From Thelonectria olida (lineage: Eukaryota; Ascomycota; Sordariomycetes; Hypocreales; Nectriaceae), in NCBI GenBank assembly GCA_020736575.1, contig JAGPYM010000058.1, positions 62,001-126,000 of the forward strand: 64,000 nt of DNA, in the 5' to 3' direction. The position numbers and the translations under genes were made by a program. This document shows positions 12,187 through 23,573 of this stretch, piece after piece (positions within the stretch are counted from its first letter, which is position 1; each line of letters opens with the position of its first letter). The notes under the pieces were generated by a model. The model saw nothing but the letters and a program-made list of their open reading frames with translations. It was not told where the DNA came from and did no database searches.

Positions 12187-13079
12187 TGCGAATGCCTTAT
12201 TGTGACAGAGATCGGTGAATCGAGGTCCCGCCGGGCAAAGAAGTAAAGTGAAGATGAACAAGGGGTTGCAGTTTCAGTTGATGAGCGATGGGAATGGTGG
12301 TTCATATAGGAACGAGCCGTTTCCCATCGGAGGGAGACCATGCCTGGAACTACCAGATGCATCTGCTCGGTGAATGGATTGGGCCACCGGGCATAACGAA
12401 AAAGAAAGGGCCCGTTTCTCTTGTTGCCACACGGAGACTGTCGAAACCCAATCAACGAACAGGATCGTGGGGCATGGCAGTGTGACAAGGCTTCCAGGGA
12501 ACAGAGTCACTGGCGATCTGCTGATGAGGACCAGGGACTCGTTGCTTGGTTATTAGTCGCGACGGATCATCGGGTATCCGCAATGGGCAAGGACTCGGCG
12601 GTGATTGGGGCATTCGTGTCTTCATTGTCAAACTTGTCACGAATCCGTCGTCGACGATTGGGCCATGTCGGAGCCGAGAGCCAATGCAGGCAGGGTGTGG
12701 ACTGTTCAAGCTTATCTCAAGCTCCGCCACGCCTCTTGTCCAAGCTTAACCCTTTTCGAGACCGAAGACGAGGACTCGATCAACTTTAATTGTATGCATA
12801 ATCAGAAGACTCCAGCAGGACGTCCAGGCAAAGCAAAAGATGCCTTGTGGTGCGTCTATGGTCTACTCTCGAGTCGTAGCATCATGACAACTCGCCAATT
12901 CGACCTTGATCCAGTTTGATATTGAACTGTGCCTGACAAGCCCTGCGATACCAAGAAGCTTGCATCGCCGAGAAGTGCCCAGAGATCCTGAAGCCATGGC
13001 GTGCACAGAAGGGCGACTCGGCAACCAACATGTGAAGTGGTCCAGGCAAGGCATCTCAAACACTTTACATCCATAGATT

Positions 13080-13093
13080 GGCCCACGTGGGCC
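13080..13093. promoter_or_regulatory. 14-bp palindrome with CACGTG core
   Basis: GGCCCACGTGGGCC is a perfect palindrome about 0.9 kb upstream of the phosphate symporter ATG. CACGTG is the core bound by bHLH factors, including the phosphate regulators Pho4 and NUC-1. A regulatory role for the symporter is an inference; distance and abundance of CACGTG elsewhere make it weak. Confidence 0.25.
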
Positions 13094-13629
13094 GTGTCGA
13101 CGAGCACGTTGGGTAGCGCGGGGTGGCAGGGATGCCGAGCAGTGTGGGCTCTCGCATCTCCCCGGTCTCCCCAGAGTACGAAGTGCGGACATGCACGCGT
13201 CAGCACGAGACCACCTTCCATTGTTCTGGACCATGTAGGCATTGCTTGGAGTGAGTGCAGACGCAGATGCTTCTCTGGCCTACGTACCGAGATATCTGGT
13301 TACTTTGCACATTGAGCACAATGATGAGGCAGTTGAGGCATTTACCTGGGAGAGGTATTTTCTTAACAGCCCTTCCGCCCAAGTTTGCGGGTGTTCCGTT
13401 AATGGAGACCCGCCACATTCCTGCAAAATATCTTCACTCTGCCAAGCCGCTAAGGAAGTCCTCGGCTGCCAAGAAATCTCTCTGTCGGACAATCTCCTGT
13501 CTGGGATGTCGGTATGCATGCAAGCACGTGCAGCGGGAACCTTTGAGCCAGAACCCTCGTCGGTCATCAGAAAGAGCTTCCTCTTGTGGGCGCGACTGGT
13601 CTATTACACAAGGTGGCGCTTTCGTGGTG

Positions 13630-13641
13630 TACTACGTAGTA
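13630..13641. repeat. TACTACGTAGTA palindrome, copy 1
   Basis: A perfect 12-bp palindrome in intergenic DNA. The identical 12-mer occurs again at 23893-23904, and an 11-of-12 copy at 33680-33690. Confidence 0.5.
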
Positions 13642-15100
13642 TGTATATGGACCAAGTAGGACTCATGTTCAGCAACACATACACCGCCCCAGTTCATGTA
13701 TTGGGAAAGTAGTCACATTCATGACAGGTTTTGAGGTTATCCATCAACTCTCCCCTCTTTTTCTTGCTCGATTTCTTGGCCTCTATAAGGACGGACGTTT
13801 GTCATGTAGGCTTGGCTGGACGGTTCCTCTTCAACTCCATTGTTTTCCTTCGCGAGTGTCTTGTCCATTGGACTCCCATAGTTGGGGGGAAAGGTATTTA
13901 GTGTCCGATGTTGGTCGCAAACCGCGCTTTCCAAATACCAAACTTAGACCAAGGAATGTCTGGGCCGGCTGCTAGAGATCCGTCTACCGGCACGAGGTAG
14001 ACAGCGCCCAAAGCATTCGGGGCCCCCAATACCGTGACTCTGGCACGACGGTTTCAAACTCATTCGCCCGCTCCATTAGCTCTGTCAAGACTTTCAAGGT
14101 CGGTATGTGTCGTCACTCAATCCAGATCTTCATTGATCAACGAGCATCTCTGGTACCACGGCAAAAGCCGGAGATTCCACGACAGCGTCAATGTAGTCCC
14201 AGGGGCAATCCCCGAGCTTTCGACTCGAAGACGGATCGCCGACATGCCCATTGTACCGATCGCTGTGTGGATCTGGAGAGCGTGATATTCGACATTGGGT
14301 ATAACCGGTCGTTCTCGATCGATCGTTTGGGCGGGTTAACAGAGTCGACGAGACTCTCAATTGTCGGATTTGTGAACTCGGATAATACGGCTCGATAAGC
14401 TATGCCCGGTTCGGAGGGAAATTAGACATTCCAGTTGACCCAATCCGACGATGGGTTCATGCTGTTATTGCGTGTTTGTTCGTGTTGCGATGCGCGGCAC
14501 TTCCAGCTTCAGAAGTTCAGCCCCCCCCCCTTTCTTTGCTCACGTGCTCTCTCGACCATGCCAGTCCTAGGGTAGGGGCCGACAGTAGATGCTCTCCCTA
14601 GCATGAGAAATGTCCAGTCTTTGTTGTCAGGTCTGTAGATAATTTATCTTATGGATTGTCACATACGAGGTATGATTTTCGATGTTTAAAATAGTTATTT
14701 ACTGTAGTGGTAACTCCATCAGTAACTCACACTCGGGTGTCGCAAAGAGTATCGAATTGGCCATTGACATGCACGTTGATAGAGGCTAGCGACGCGCTTT
14801 TTGTTTGGTGATTGAAGCTGTTGGAAACAGAGTTCTACTATTATCTTGCGCGTGATGGTTTGTCAATGCATTACGTACATAAACGAAGCATTCCAGTCAA
14901 GATCTGCCTACCTAGTTATCGGTCCCTTTCCTCGGTTGTCTTCCCCACACGCGCAATTCGGCGCTCTCTCTGTCCTCCCCAATCTGTAAAGGATAAGCAT
15001 AATTATCCATATTATTACACATGGCTTTGGGAGGCATTCAACTCTATATCAGTGTTCCTTCTCGCCCAATCCAAATTGTTTGTTACTATTAGACCAGTCA

Positions 15101-17145
15101 TTAACACAAAAGTTGATAGACTCTTTTCCATAAAGGCCACCTGCGCCTTTCCTCACGTTCTTGTTCCGTAGCTATATGGACCCGGAAGTACCGCCGACCT
15201 GTCTTGATATCCATCTCATCAACTCGGATAATGCCTGTTCGAAACCACACCTTATGGACCAGATAGAATATGAGAATAATTGGGATAGCCATGACACTTA
15301 GAAAGAAAGCCTGCACTTTACCGGAAGTGCTCTTGTCTGTGGCCTTCAAAGGGGAGATAGCAATCCAAAACTGGGATGCCAGCACCAGAGCGTATCCGAC
15401 AAGCGAAAACCAGGATCCGAAAACACCAACATTGGAGCGGAAAGGAAGCTGTTGGAGAGAATTGGATGAATGTGCCCAAGCCCTGCGAAAGCGAATATGA
15501 CAGAGGGATACACTGGCCCAGGTAAATAACGTGCTCAGGGCACTGATGGACAGAAGCCAGCTGAAGATGGTATCGTGCGCTTCGAGGTCGGCCAAGAAGG
15601 CCATGAGCCCAATGAACGAAGCGAGGAGAATCGCCATGATGGGGCGGCCCTGCTTGTCGATGTACGCGAAGATACGAGGCGCATGCGACTGTTGAGCTAG
15701 CGCGAGAAGGGTTCGCGATGAACCGTAGACTGCAGAGTTACCAACACTAACAACTGCGATGAGAATGATGCCGTTCATAACGCTAGGGAGTATTGTAGTC
15801 CCGGCAGTTTCTATCGCAATGACAAAGGGACTGGCGGATGCATCAGCGCTGCTCTTGCCGTTCAACAGTCGAGGCTCATTGGACGGGACCAGGAGCCCCA
15901 CGAGCATTAAGGAGACGATGTAGAATATGGTAATGCGCCAGAACACTTGTTTGATAGCTGTAGGCAGTGACTTGCGAGGATTGGCTGTCTCGGCTGCCGC
16001 CAATCCTATTAGTTCAGTCCCACCAAAGGACGCCGACGAAGTGACCAAAACACTACAGAAGCCCTTGAAGCCATTGTTGAACGGACCGGGGTTGTTCCAG
16101 TAGGTTCCCCCGATGTAGCCACTTGTTGGCTCTCCGCCAATATTAATAACAATGGCGAGCATGCTGCTTGGTCTTAGTCATTGGCACAAGGCGGTGGGCG
16201 GGGAGACTTACATGAAGCCAATAACGGCAACCACCTTGACAATCGAGAATAGGAACTCGGCTTCACCATATGCCTTGACTCCCAAGAGGTTAATGATGAC
16301 AATAACGGCAAGGAAGATAGCAACAAATATGGCTTTGCTTATGTTCTCATTCCAGTAGCTAATGGTATAGGCTGCTGCGATAATTTCCAAAGGCAATACA
16401 AAGAGCCACTGAAGACAATAACTGAGAGCGCACACAGTTAGCAGGCGGGACAGTAGACAAGCTTGAAGGAAACCCCGATTAAGAAACACGTGTCAATTAT
16501 CATGCAAGGAGACTTACTTCCATCCCATCGCAAAGCCCCACGAAGGGTCGAGGAACCGTGTCGAGAAGGCCGAGAAGGAGCCAGCGATGGGGAATAGAAC
16601 ACACAACTCGCCCAGTGCCTGCATTGTGCAGTATTGCATCGCCCCGATTATCAGATACGAAATAAGGAGAGTGGCAGGGCCTCCATTAGACAGGGAGGCC
16701 CCGGATGCAACGAAGAGGCCGGTTCCTACAAACGTCAGTATTTCCGGGTGGCCTCAACTTGTGGTCATTCCTTGGGGATCGGCTTCCACAGAAGGATCGT
16801 ACCAATGGCACCTCCGAATGCAATCATTTGCAAATGGCGTCCCTTCAACTCTCTTGCAAGTGCTGTGTGTGCAGTCTTTGCATTTGCTGCATCCAAGTCA
16901 TAGCGTTGATCCCCGGCCGCGGGCACTTGGATGGGTTCGGTCTGTTGGTATCCGGCTTTGCGTCCTTTGGGTGATGGTTCCTCAGCACGCCGAAAGCCGT
17001 CGATCCAGTCCGTAGGCTTCTTTGAGGATGGAGTGTGAGCTGCAGAGATATCCCAGGTGGCTCCCTTGTTCTCGTCTCTCCCCTCCCTCATGCTCGACAT
17101 CTCGATCACCTCCACATCGCGCGTCAGGACAATGTCTCCTTTCAT
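15101..17145 (-). CDS. GAP1-type amino acid permease (YAT family)
   Basis: Four exons, 17145-16803, 16725-16518, 16421-16212 and 16163-15101, introns 77, 96 and 48 bp; 607 residues. Members of the yeast amino acid transporter family import amino acids with protons at the plasma membrane. After a polar cytoplasmic N-terminus, RHLQMIAFGGAIGTGLFV spans the first junction and is the canonical first helix. The second junction gives GWNYCLQW, and the third gives VIGFIMLAIVINIGG, both family blocks. About twelve helices and the usual C-terminal WKRVYQLLC tail are present. The ATG at 17145 gives a cytoplasmic N-terminus of about 100 residues; a later in-frame ATG (17091) is also possible. The substrate range cannot be read from sequence. 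Confidence 0.9.
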
Positions 17146-18251
17146 GTTGTCTAATCGCCGTCGAAGAATGATGTCCGGAAGAATGGGACAGCCAGAGGCC
17201 CTGAGGAACGGAAAAAGGAAAGATTCAATCAAGGTAAAATCCTCTGGGAGTGGGGAAGGCCGGCAATTATTCCTCCTCATGCGACTCAAGAGGTTCGCCC
17301 ATCTATCAAACACATGGCGTGAGCCGTTGACGACGCGCCGAGGATGTACCAGCCAGCATTGGGGAAAGATACATGGAGTAGCTGATACAAGTGCGGAGCG
17401 GATGCCTCTTTCGGAATCGATAAGAAGCCACCGCAAGGGGCAGACATATTGTTGGTATCGGAGGGACAGGGGTTTGGCGCAACTTGGTGCGTCTGAATAG
17501 GGGCACTTGGCCTTGGCTCCTTCCCAATTGAATGAAGTGTTGTGATTCCTGGAAAAAAGCCTGGTCGAGACGTTCTCGACGGTGTGCTATGGTGCTTCTC
17601 CGGCGACGGTTTAGACTTGAATGATTCAGTTGCCCGCACCAATATGGCCGGTTCTCGGCCAGAGCTTGACAGGCGGTCCAAGCTCACCTCCGTGATATGG
17701 AGGGTACTGGAGGACGTTCTGCGAACATCGGATCTTATCATCTTATCGTGAGACATCAGTAACTCCACTTACGTGAACGATGATTTGCGGAGTCTATTCT
17801 CCGATATCGTCATTCGGGGCTCGACTTGCAAGCTATGAGAGATCATGCAAGTTGAAATTCTCAAGCAAGGGGCATTTTCGCGGTTGGCTGTACCGGCTAA
17901 GTCGGAATTAAATAACTGCATCCCTTCCTTGCAGGGGTTCGCACATGCATCATTGGTTCTAACCTCAGGGTCAGCACACAGATTCAGCACCACCCAGTGT
18001 CGTCCAGGAGGTCTGATATCATATCAGTAGTTCACAGTGCAGACGGGAACGGAACAGTTCTAAACAGCATATTATTGAAGGGCCCCAACTAGGTAGCAAC
18101 GCATTAAGGCGAGAACTGCAAGGTTGCGTGTGGAAATACTAGCCAAGCGACTCCAACTTTCCCCAAGACGCGTCCAGGACCAGGACTCTCACCCTAAGTC
18201 ACATCAGGCAAGCGTCTGAAATTGACCCCTTTTGCCACCCCCTCCTCCTCC
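17146..18251. other. Intergenic between two transporter genes
   Basis: Holds the promoter of the amino acid permease and the 3' end of the MFS gene. A minus-strand frame at 17286-17768 (160 codons) has no recognisable domain and is not called. Confidence 0.4.
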
Positions 18252-19907
18252 TCAAGGGCGCCACCGGAAAGCGGGATGTTTCCAGTCCAGGTCCTGCACT
18301 TCCTCCTGAGACAGACCGGACAGTTCCTCGTCAATATCCCGGTTGTCTTTCTGCTTGTTGTCCCGAACCATCCACAGTAGTGTCAGAGTGCTAACGATAA
18401 GCACAGTTCCAGATGTTGCCAAATTCAGCCCATTACCAATGTGATAATTCGGGGCATCCCAAGGAAGAAACGTCCATCCTGCGATCAGTCCGCCAATGTT
18501 GCCCATCATAACATTCATACCAATAGCAGCGCTTCTTGCCGTATCGCTCACAACATTCGCCGAGACTTGGGCATTGCTCAAGGGCCCTATTGCAAAGGTG
18601 GATGAAGCAATAAGGAATGTGGCGCCGTACCGAACGTGTTGGTTTTCAGACCCAAGGAACATGCAATAACCGATCATGCACATCGGCGCAGATAGGATAA
18701 AGAAGATTTGGCGTCTATCTAGGCGCCAGCTGAGGAGGGGGAAAAGAATCGTGAAAAAAGCACCGACAACGTACGGAGGGACTGTGTAGAGTTGCTGTTG
18801 AACGACCGATTTGTCCACATAGATAGTTTTGACGATGGTGGGAGCAAAGAACGCGAGGCCCTGGACAGTGACATTGTTAAGAAGAAATACAAATGCCGTG
18901 CTCAGAGTAATGGGCGATAAAATTCCTCGAAGAAGTTTCTTCTTGTCGATTTTATCGAGGATTTCTGTCGTCCCAACTCGTTCCGACTTGACGCGGGCAA
19001 CTGCAAGATCCTTCTCCTCCTGCGTAAGCCATTTGGCTGTTGCAGGGCGGTCAGTCAATGTTAGGAAGCCTAGGAGCCCTAGACCAATCGTAATAATGCC
19101 TTCAATGGCAAATATCATACGCCAAGTACGCAGGCCACCAAAATGGTCGAGATGGAGGATTGCAGAAGCTAACAACCCGCCAAACGCGCCCGCAAGAGGT
19201 GCCATGACGATATAGAGCGAGAGACGGAATGCCAACTCTGCACGTCGGTACCAGCGAGATAGATAGTATGCTATGCCAGGCATCATACCAGCCTCAAAGA
19301 TGCCAAGGAGAAAGCGCACACCAGCAGCCTGGGGAATGGTGTGGACGAAGGCGGTGCCAAGGGAACTAACGCCGAAGAGAACGGTAGTGGCAGGGAGAAA
19401 CCAACCTGGCCCAATCCACTTGCAGAGCAAATTGCCGGGAATCTCGAACAGGATGTATGAGATGTAGAAAATGGAAATGATTTTGTTGTAGTCATATCCT
19501 TCCATCCCAAGGTCCTTCTCCAAGCCGGCGATTTTAGCATTACCTGTGAACAAGTCAGCCATTGTTCGCCAGTGGACGGCGTGTCGTCTCTCTGGGATGG
19601 AAATCAACGCTGCCAGAAACTCACCGATATTTGCGCGATCAATGAAGCAGAAGAGATACATGAGAGAAACGGTAGGCACGATATAGAGGTCAATCTTCAA
19701 GCGCAAGCGACGCTCAGCATTCACGTCATATTCCACTAATGGCTGTCCGTATCTAGGTGGCGATTAGCTCTCCATCTCGTCAACCGTGAGAAAGTGGCCT
19801 TACTTGTCCGTAGCAGCCTGTCCCCGTACGGCTGCGTGGCGAAGACTCGACTCATTGAGAGCCTCGATGGTGTCATGGTTGTCTACATGTGTTGTCTTGG
19901 GTTTCAT
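18252..19907 (-). CDS. MFS transporter, allantoate permease (ACS) type
   Basis: Three exons, 19907-19804, 19752-19625 and 19543-18252, introns 51 and 81 bp; 507 residues with about twelve helices. The anion:cation symporter (Dal5-like) subfamily imports small organic anions such as allantoate, nicotinate, biotin precursors or pantothenate. Diagnostic features are LYIVPTVSLMYLFCFIDR at the first helix, then ANIGNAKIAGLEKDLGM, which forms only when the 81-bp intron is removed; the unspliced frame remains open through it and would insert 27 extra residues. RWYRRAELAFR is the conserved helix 4-5 loop. The first exon supplies the polar N-terminus. A TATAAG box lies on the minus strand about 130 bp before the ATG (near 20038-20043). 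Confidence 0.9.
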
Positions 19908-21683
19908 TGTTGTTCTTGCTAGACACGGAGTCTGTACTGGGCAGAACTAATACGCGGCGATATTGGGGTGTTGAAAGGTGAATGAAGAGAATGGAAGTGA
20001 TTTGAAATAGGCAAAACTTGGGGCGCTCAACAGCCGTCTTATACGTCTGCACTCCGAGGCTCACGCCCACCACCTGAACCAGAACGGGTTGACGCGTGTG
20101 ACCTCGACAATGTTGCAGCGTAAACTTCATCCTACCCAGCAATACCATCATGCCCAGGATGCCCCGTCAAATGATTACGCAATCTGGAGTTACCCCGGAT
20201 TTTCTGGGAAGTGGGCGAACCGGATTCGAGTTTGCCGGTGACCGGGAGGGTTCCGCGAATGTGGGGGTGTTCCGATCCATCTCCGCCACTCAACCTGGCG
20301 AATGCGGGGAAATAAGCCTACATATTGAGTTCAAAAGGAGTAGGGTGTGAAAGATGAGATTGGACAGTTGGTGTGATGGGCCGGCAGAATGGCCGAGGCG
20401 AATGGAAAAGGAGTATGGTTTTGCGGTGTTATTGGCTATCTTGGACCCTCACTTGAATGGATGATATGGAAGTCTGCCTGGTAAACTGATAAACCTGCAG
20501 CGAACGGCCGGAATGCCAACAGTAATCCCGTAAGTAATGATCACGCAAGGAATGCCTCGGGCCCCTGGATGCATTAGGACAGTAAATATTGATACGGTTT
20601 TCTCAAACCTGCTAGATACGAGAAGGTGGCTAGGCATGTAGCTAGGCAGTAATTAGCAGGCTGTCCACAGGGAGCCCCTGTTAAGAATTGTATTTCACTA
20701 CACTAGCAGACCAAGGCTGTGAAGCAACATCCAATCCGAATGTCCTAAAGCTCTAGAAGATGAGGCTGAAAGGATCTCGTTGGAGTCATGTGACATGAAC
20801 ACACCGTAGAAACTCGCGATCGTGTCCAAGCAGAATGGAACCCATTTTGTCTAATACGCGGTAACAGGATGTGGATGGGGTTCGTTGCCCAAGAATTTGT
20901 CACATACGCATTCGCCTTCCTTGGATAGCTCTTCTAAATCAAACCCACGCACGTGTGCGGTATGAGTGCGCGATGGGAGCGTAAGGAGGGTCACTGGACT
21001 GAGAAGTTGCCATATTTGGCAATTACTACATTGACTGAGAAGTCCGAACAATCTATTGTTCCAATTCGCTAAGTGGCCCAGCAGAAACCCAGGATATGTT
21101 GACATACCTCCTTAGTATAGGGTATTAACAGATGGCAAGTAGGCTTGGGGTGGCCTCGTGTCTAGACACCGAACGGGTGTTGTGCGGTCGACCCGTCTGG
21201 CTGGTACAGTTCATTTCTAGTCGTATAGTAAAGCCAAAACGAGCTTGACGTTTTGTGGCATTCTAATAGGAATGCCAACCTCGAGCACGCTAAACAACAT
21301 GTACTCATCGGGACCGCGATCCACTGTCTCAAGCCCTCAGTCGTGAGTGAGGTGCCAAGTCTGATTGATGGCTGAACTGCTAGAGAGGATTTGGGCTAGG
21401 CGCACCTCGTGAAGCAGCATTAGCGCGTTTGTCTAGGGACGATCATCGGAGATCAAGTCAATTGCGAGACAGACCGACGGAGTCTCACGGAGAATTGTAA
21501 GACAGGGAATACACGTGGATACAATCATGAGTATTGTCAATTGAGTTCCCGATACTGGCGGGTTTGAATGAATATGGACGATTACAAGATGAGCTATGAA
21601 GGAGTGTATGTTTGCTGAATTCCCATTCCAATCCTGATATGCAAAAGAAAGGCACTTTGTCATGCATGTGCCACCACACCCGT
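19908..21683. other. Gene-free stretch upstream of MFS gene
   Basis: Contains the MFS promoter at its left side and the 3' flank of the tyrosinase at its right. All open frames are below 110 codons and featureless. No repeat or structured RNA was recognised. Confidence 0.4.
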
Positions 21684-23573
21684 CTACTTCTCTGGAGGGT
21701 TGACCTGCTTCTTCGGTGCCGTGTGTTGCTCGGCCTCCTTATACTCGGGAAGCTGGGTCTCAGTATCAGGAGGGACAACCTCGACATTCTCAAGCTCAAT
21801 CTTCAAGCTTGGCACATCGGCGAGGGGAATGAGAGTACCGTCGTGCTGCAGGTCAAATGGCATTAGTTCATCATCGTTTGAAGCTTGGAGGGTTTATGTT
21901 AGCAACGTACCTTCTTGATCTCAACCCGCAAGCTCGCCAGAAGATCATCAATGACCGAGCTGGTCTTCTCGTCGTTCACCTCCGTCGGATCGGCAGCCTT
22001 GTCGAGGGAGAATTTGCCGTAGAAGAGGCCGGAGGCAGGTTGCTTGAGGACGAAGAAGTTTCCAACGCTCGTCACGTTTGCATAAAGGGCAATGGCACAT
22101 GGACGGTCAAGCTCTTCGACATTAACCTTGACCTGGGCGAAGTATCGTGTAGTCTGCTCGCCGTCTCGCTTCTTGAGCTGAGGACGAGTGGCTCCTGTAG
22201 CGTACAGTCGGTTGATCAATGCCGTGGCATCGGTTTGCATCTGCTTGTCTGACTTCTTCCAGTACTCGAGGGCCTCATAAGTATAGCCGAACTTCTTGAT
22301 GCTCTTGACAGAGTTTGAAGTGTGGAATGTACCAGGAGACGAGAAAAAAGGCTTCAGAGGGCTGCCGGGAGAGATGGTGGTTCCCTCGGGCGTGGAAAAA
22401 CGGGCGCTTCCAGAGTAGGACCGGGTGAAGAGTGCCTGGGAGGGCTTCATCGCCTGCCAATAAGCCCACATACGATCAACGTTGCAGTGGTGCAACATAC
22501 TACATCAATTAGCATTTGCCATACTGGGCATTAGGAGTACGCACAAGAGAGGATCAAATCCAGAGTAGTCGGCATCAAGGAACTGGTAACCGCACGAGCC
22601 ATCCCAGTGGATGGCGTTGTGGATCTGCTCAAGACTGATACCAGAGCTGCCTGTTGAAGCAAACTGATCAAAGGTGGTGGACCTAGTGAAGGCGTCGTAC
22701 TGCGAAGATTAGCCCATTGTCTTTGCAGGGTAGAGAGAGCGGCATACCGTCCACGACTTGTAGGAACGCTGCGACATTGCTTGGTTGGCGGAGTTGGGGT
22801 AGCTCTGCGGGCTACGGCACTTGTAGATCTGGGAGTCCCTGTTGAACGAACCGAACTGACCGTTGATGGCGGACTTGGGGAAACGGTAGTAGCGCAGAGG
22901 GTTCTCGACCTCGATCGTCTTGAGTCCGCTGCCATTGGGGGCCTTGACCTTCACCTTGCCGGGGACGGTCGCGGCGGGAACATTTGGGCTTGCGGCCCAG
23001 TCCCAGAATGGTGCACGAAGAGTCTTGGCGGCATTTTGGTACTGTGCTCGGTATTGGGAAGGATATTGGTTGGCGAGCTTGGTGGCGGTTTCGACCAGGC
23101 GTTGCTACATGACAGTCAGATTGATCCCCAGTATAACAAGATGAGGTATCATACCTCAAAAAGAAGGACATAGGGACGGTGCCACGGTAGGAAGAGGTTC
23201 TCCTAATAGCGGGCGTCAGTTCATCATCGATACACCACGTGGAGTCGTCCCTGCTTACGCCATGGGGACAGTAGCCCATCCAGCCGTTAGATGTCGACTT
23301 GCCGGCGCCGTTCCACTCGATATAGGGCTTTCCATGAATACCGGCAACCTGGAAGAACGAGAGTTGGTTCTTGGCGTCTTGGCTGTACAAGTCGACAAGG
23401 GAACGGATGTAGAGATCCCATTGAGGTCCTCCGTTGCTTTGTAGGGTGTTGATGTTCAGTCTTAGTGGGACTGGGCTGCCCGAGGCGACCTTGACGCCGG
23501 TGATGGGGTAAGCCGACTGGGCAATCGCCACAGAGGCGAGAGCGCACAGTAAGGCGGAGAATCGAAACAACAT
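21684..23573 (-). CDS. Tyrosinase (type 3 copper monooxygenase), secreted
   Basis: Six exons: 23573-23259, 23202-23155, 23104-22748, 22699-22545, 22499-21911 and 21845-21684; introns 45-65 bp; 541 residues. Tyrosinases hydroxylate monophenols and oxidise catechols, feeding melanin synthesis and cross-linking. A signal peptide (about 1-18) is present. CuA ligands are His80 (GIHGKPY), His104 and His113; Cys102-Pro-His104 fits the Cys-His thioether of fungal enzymes. The tiny 48-bp exon supplies ENLFLPWHRPYVLLFE. CuB has His267, His271 and one of His295-His296 in MLHHCNVDRMW. The Y364-T-Y366 motif marks the end of the catalytic domain, and a C-terminal extension of about 170 residues resembles the lid that is cleaved to activate the enzyme. 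All junctions keep frame. Confidence 0.93.

Larger units (their letters stand above)
12187..15100. other. 2.9-kb gene-free stretch with E-box palindrome
   Basis: No gene is supported. Frames of 100-160 codons exist (for example 12421-12789 and 13242-13712, plus strand) but lack domains, signal peptides or family resemblance and overlap in opposite strands. The stretch contains a 14-bp palindrome centred on CACGTG (13080-13093), further CACGTG sites near 13526 and 14541, a TACTACGTAGTA palindrome at 13630-13641, and a run of ten C at 14521-14530. Confidence 0.4.

Noticed and set aside
13242..13712. 156-codon plus-strand frame in the 12-15 kb gap
   Set aside because: No recognisable family, no signal peptide, and competing frames of similar quality on both strands.
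14521..14530. Run of ten C as a functional element
   Set aside because: An isolated homopolymer in intergenic DNA, most likely slippage or a sequencing feature.
17286..17768. 160-codon minus-strand frame upstream of the amino acid permease
   Set aside because: Low-complexity Ser/Pro-rich translation without domain; it overlaps the likely promoter and 5' leader of the permease.
19544..19624. 27 extra residues in the MFS transporter from reading through the second intron
   Set aside because: The insert breaks the conserved ANIGNAKIAGL block and has perfect GTGAGT and CAG borders, so it is an intron although it keeps frame.
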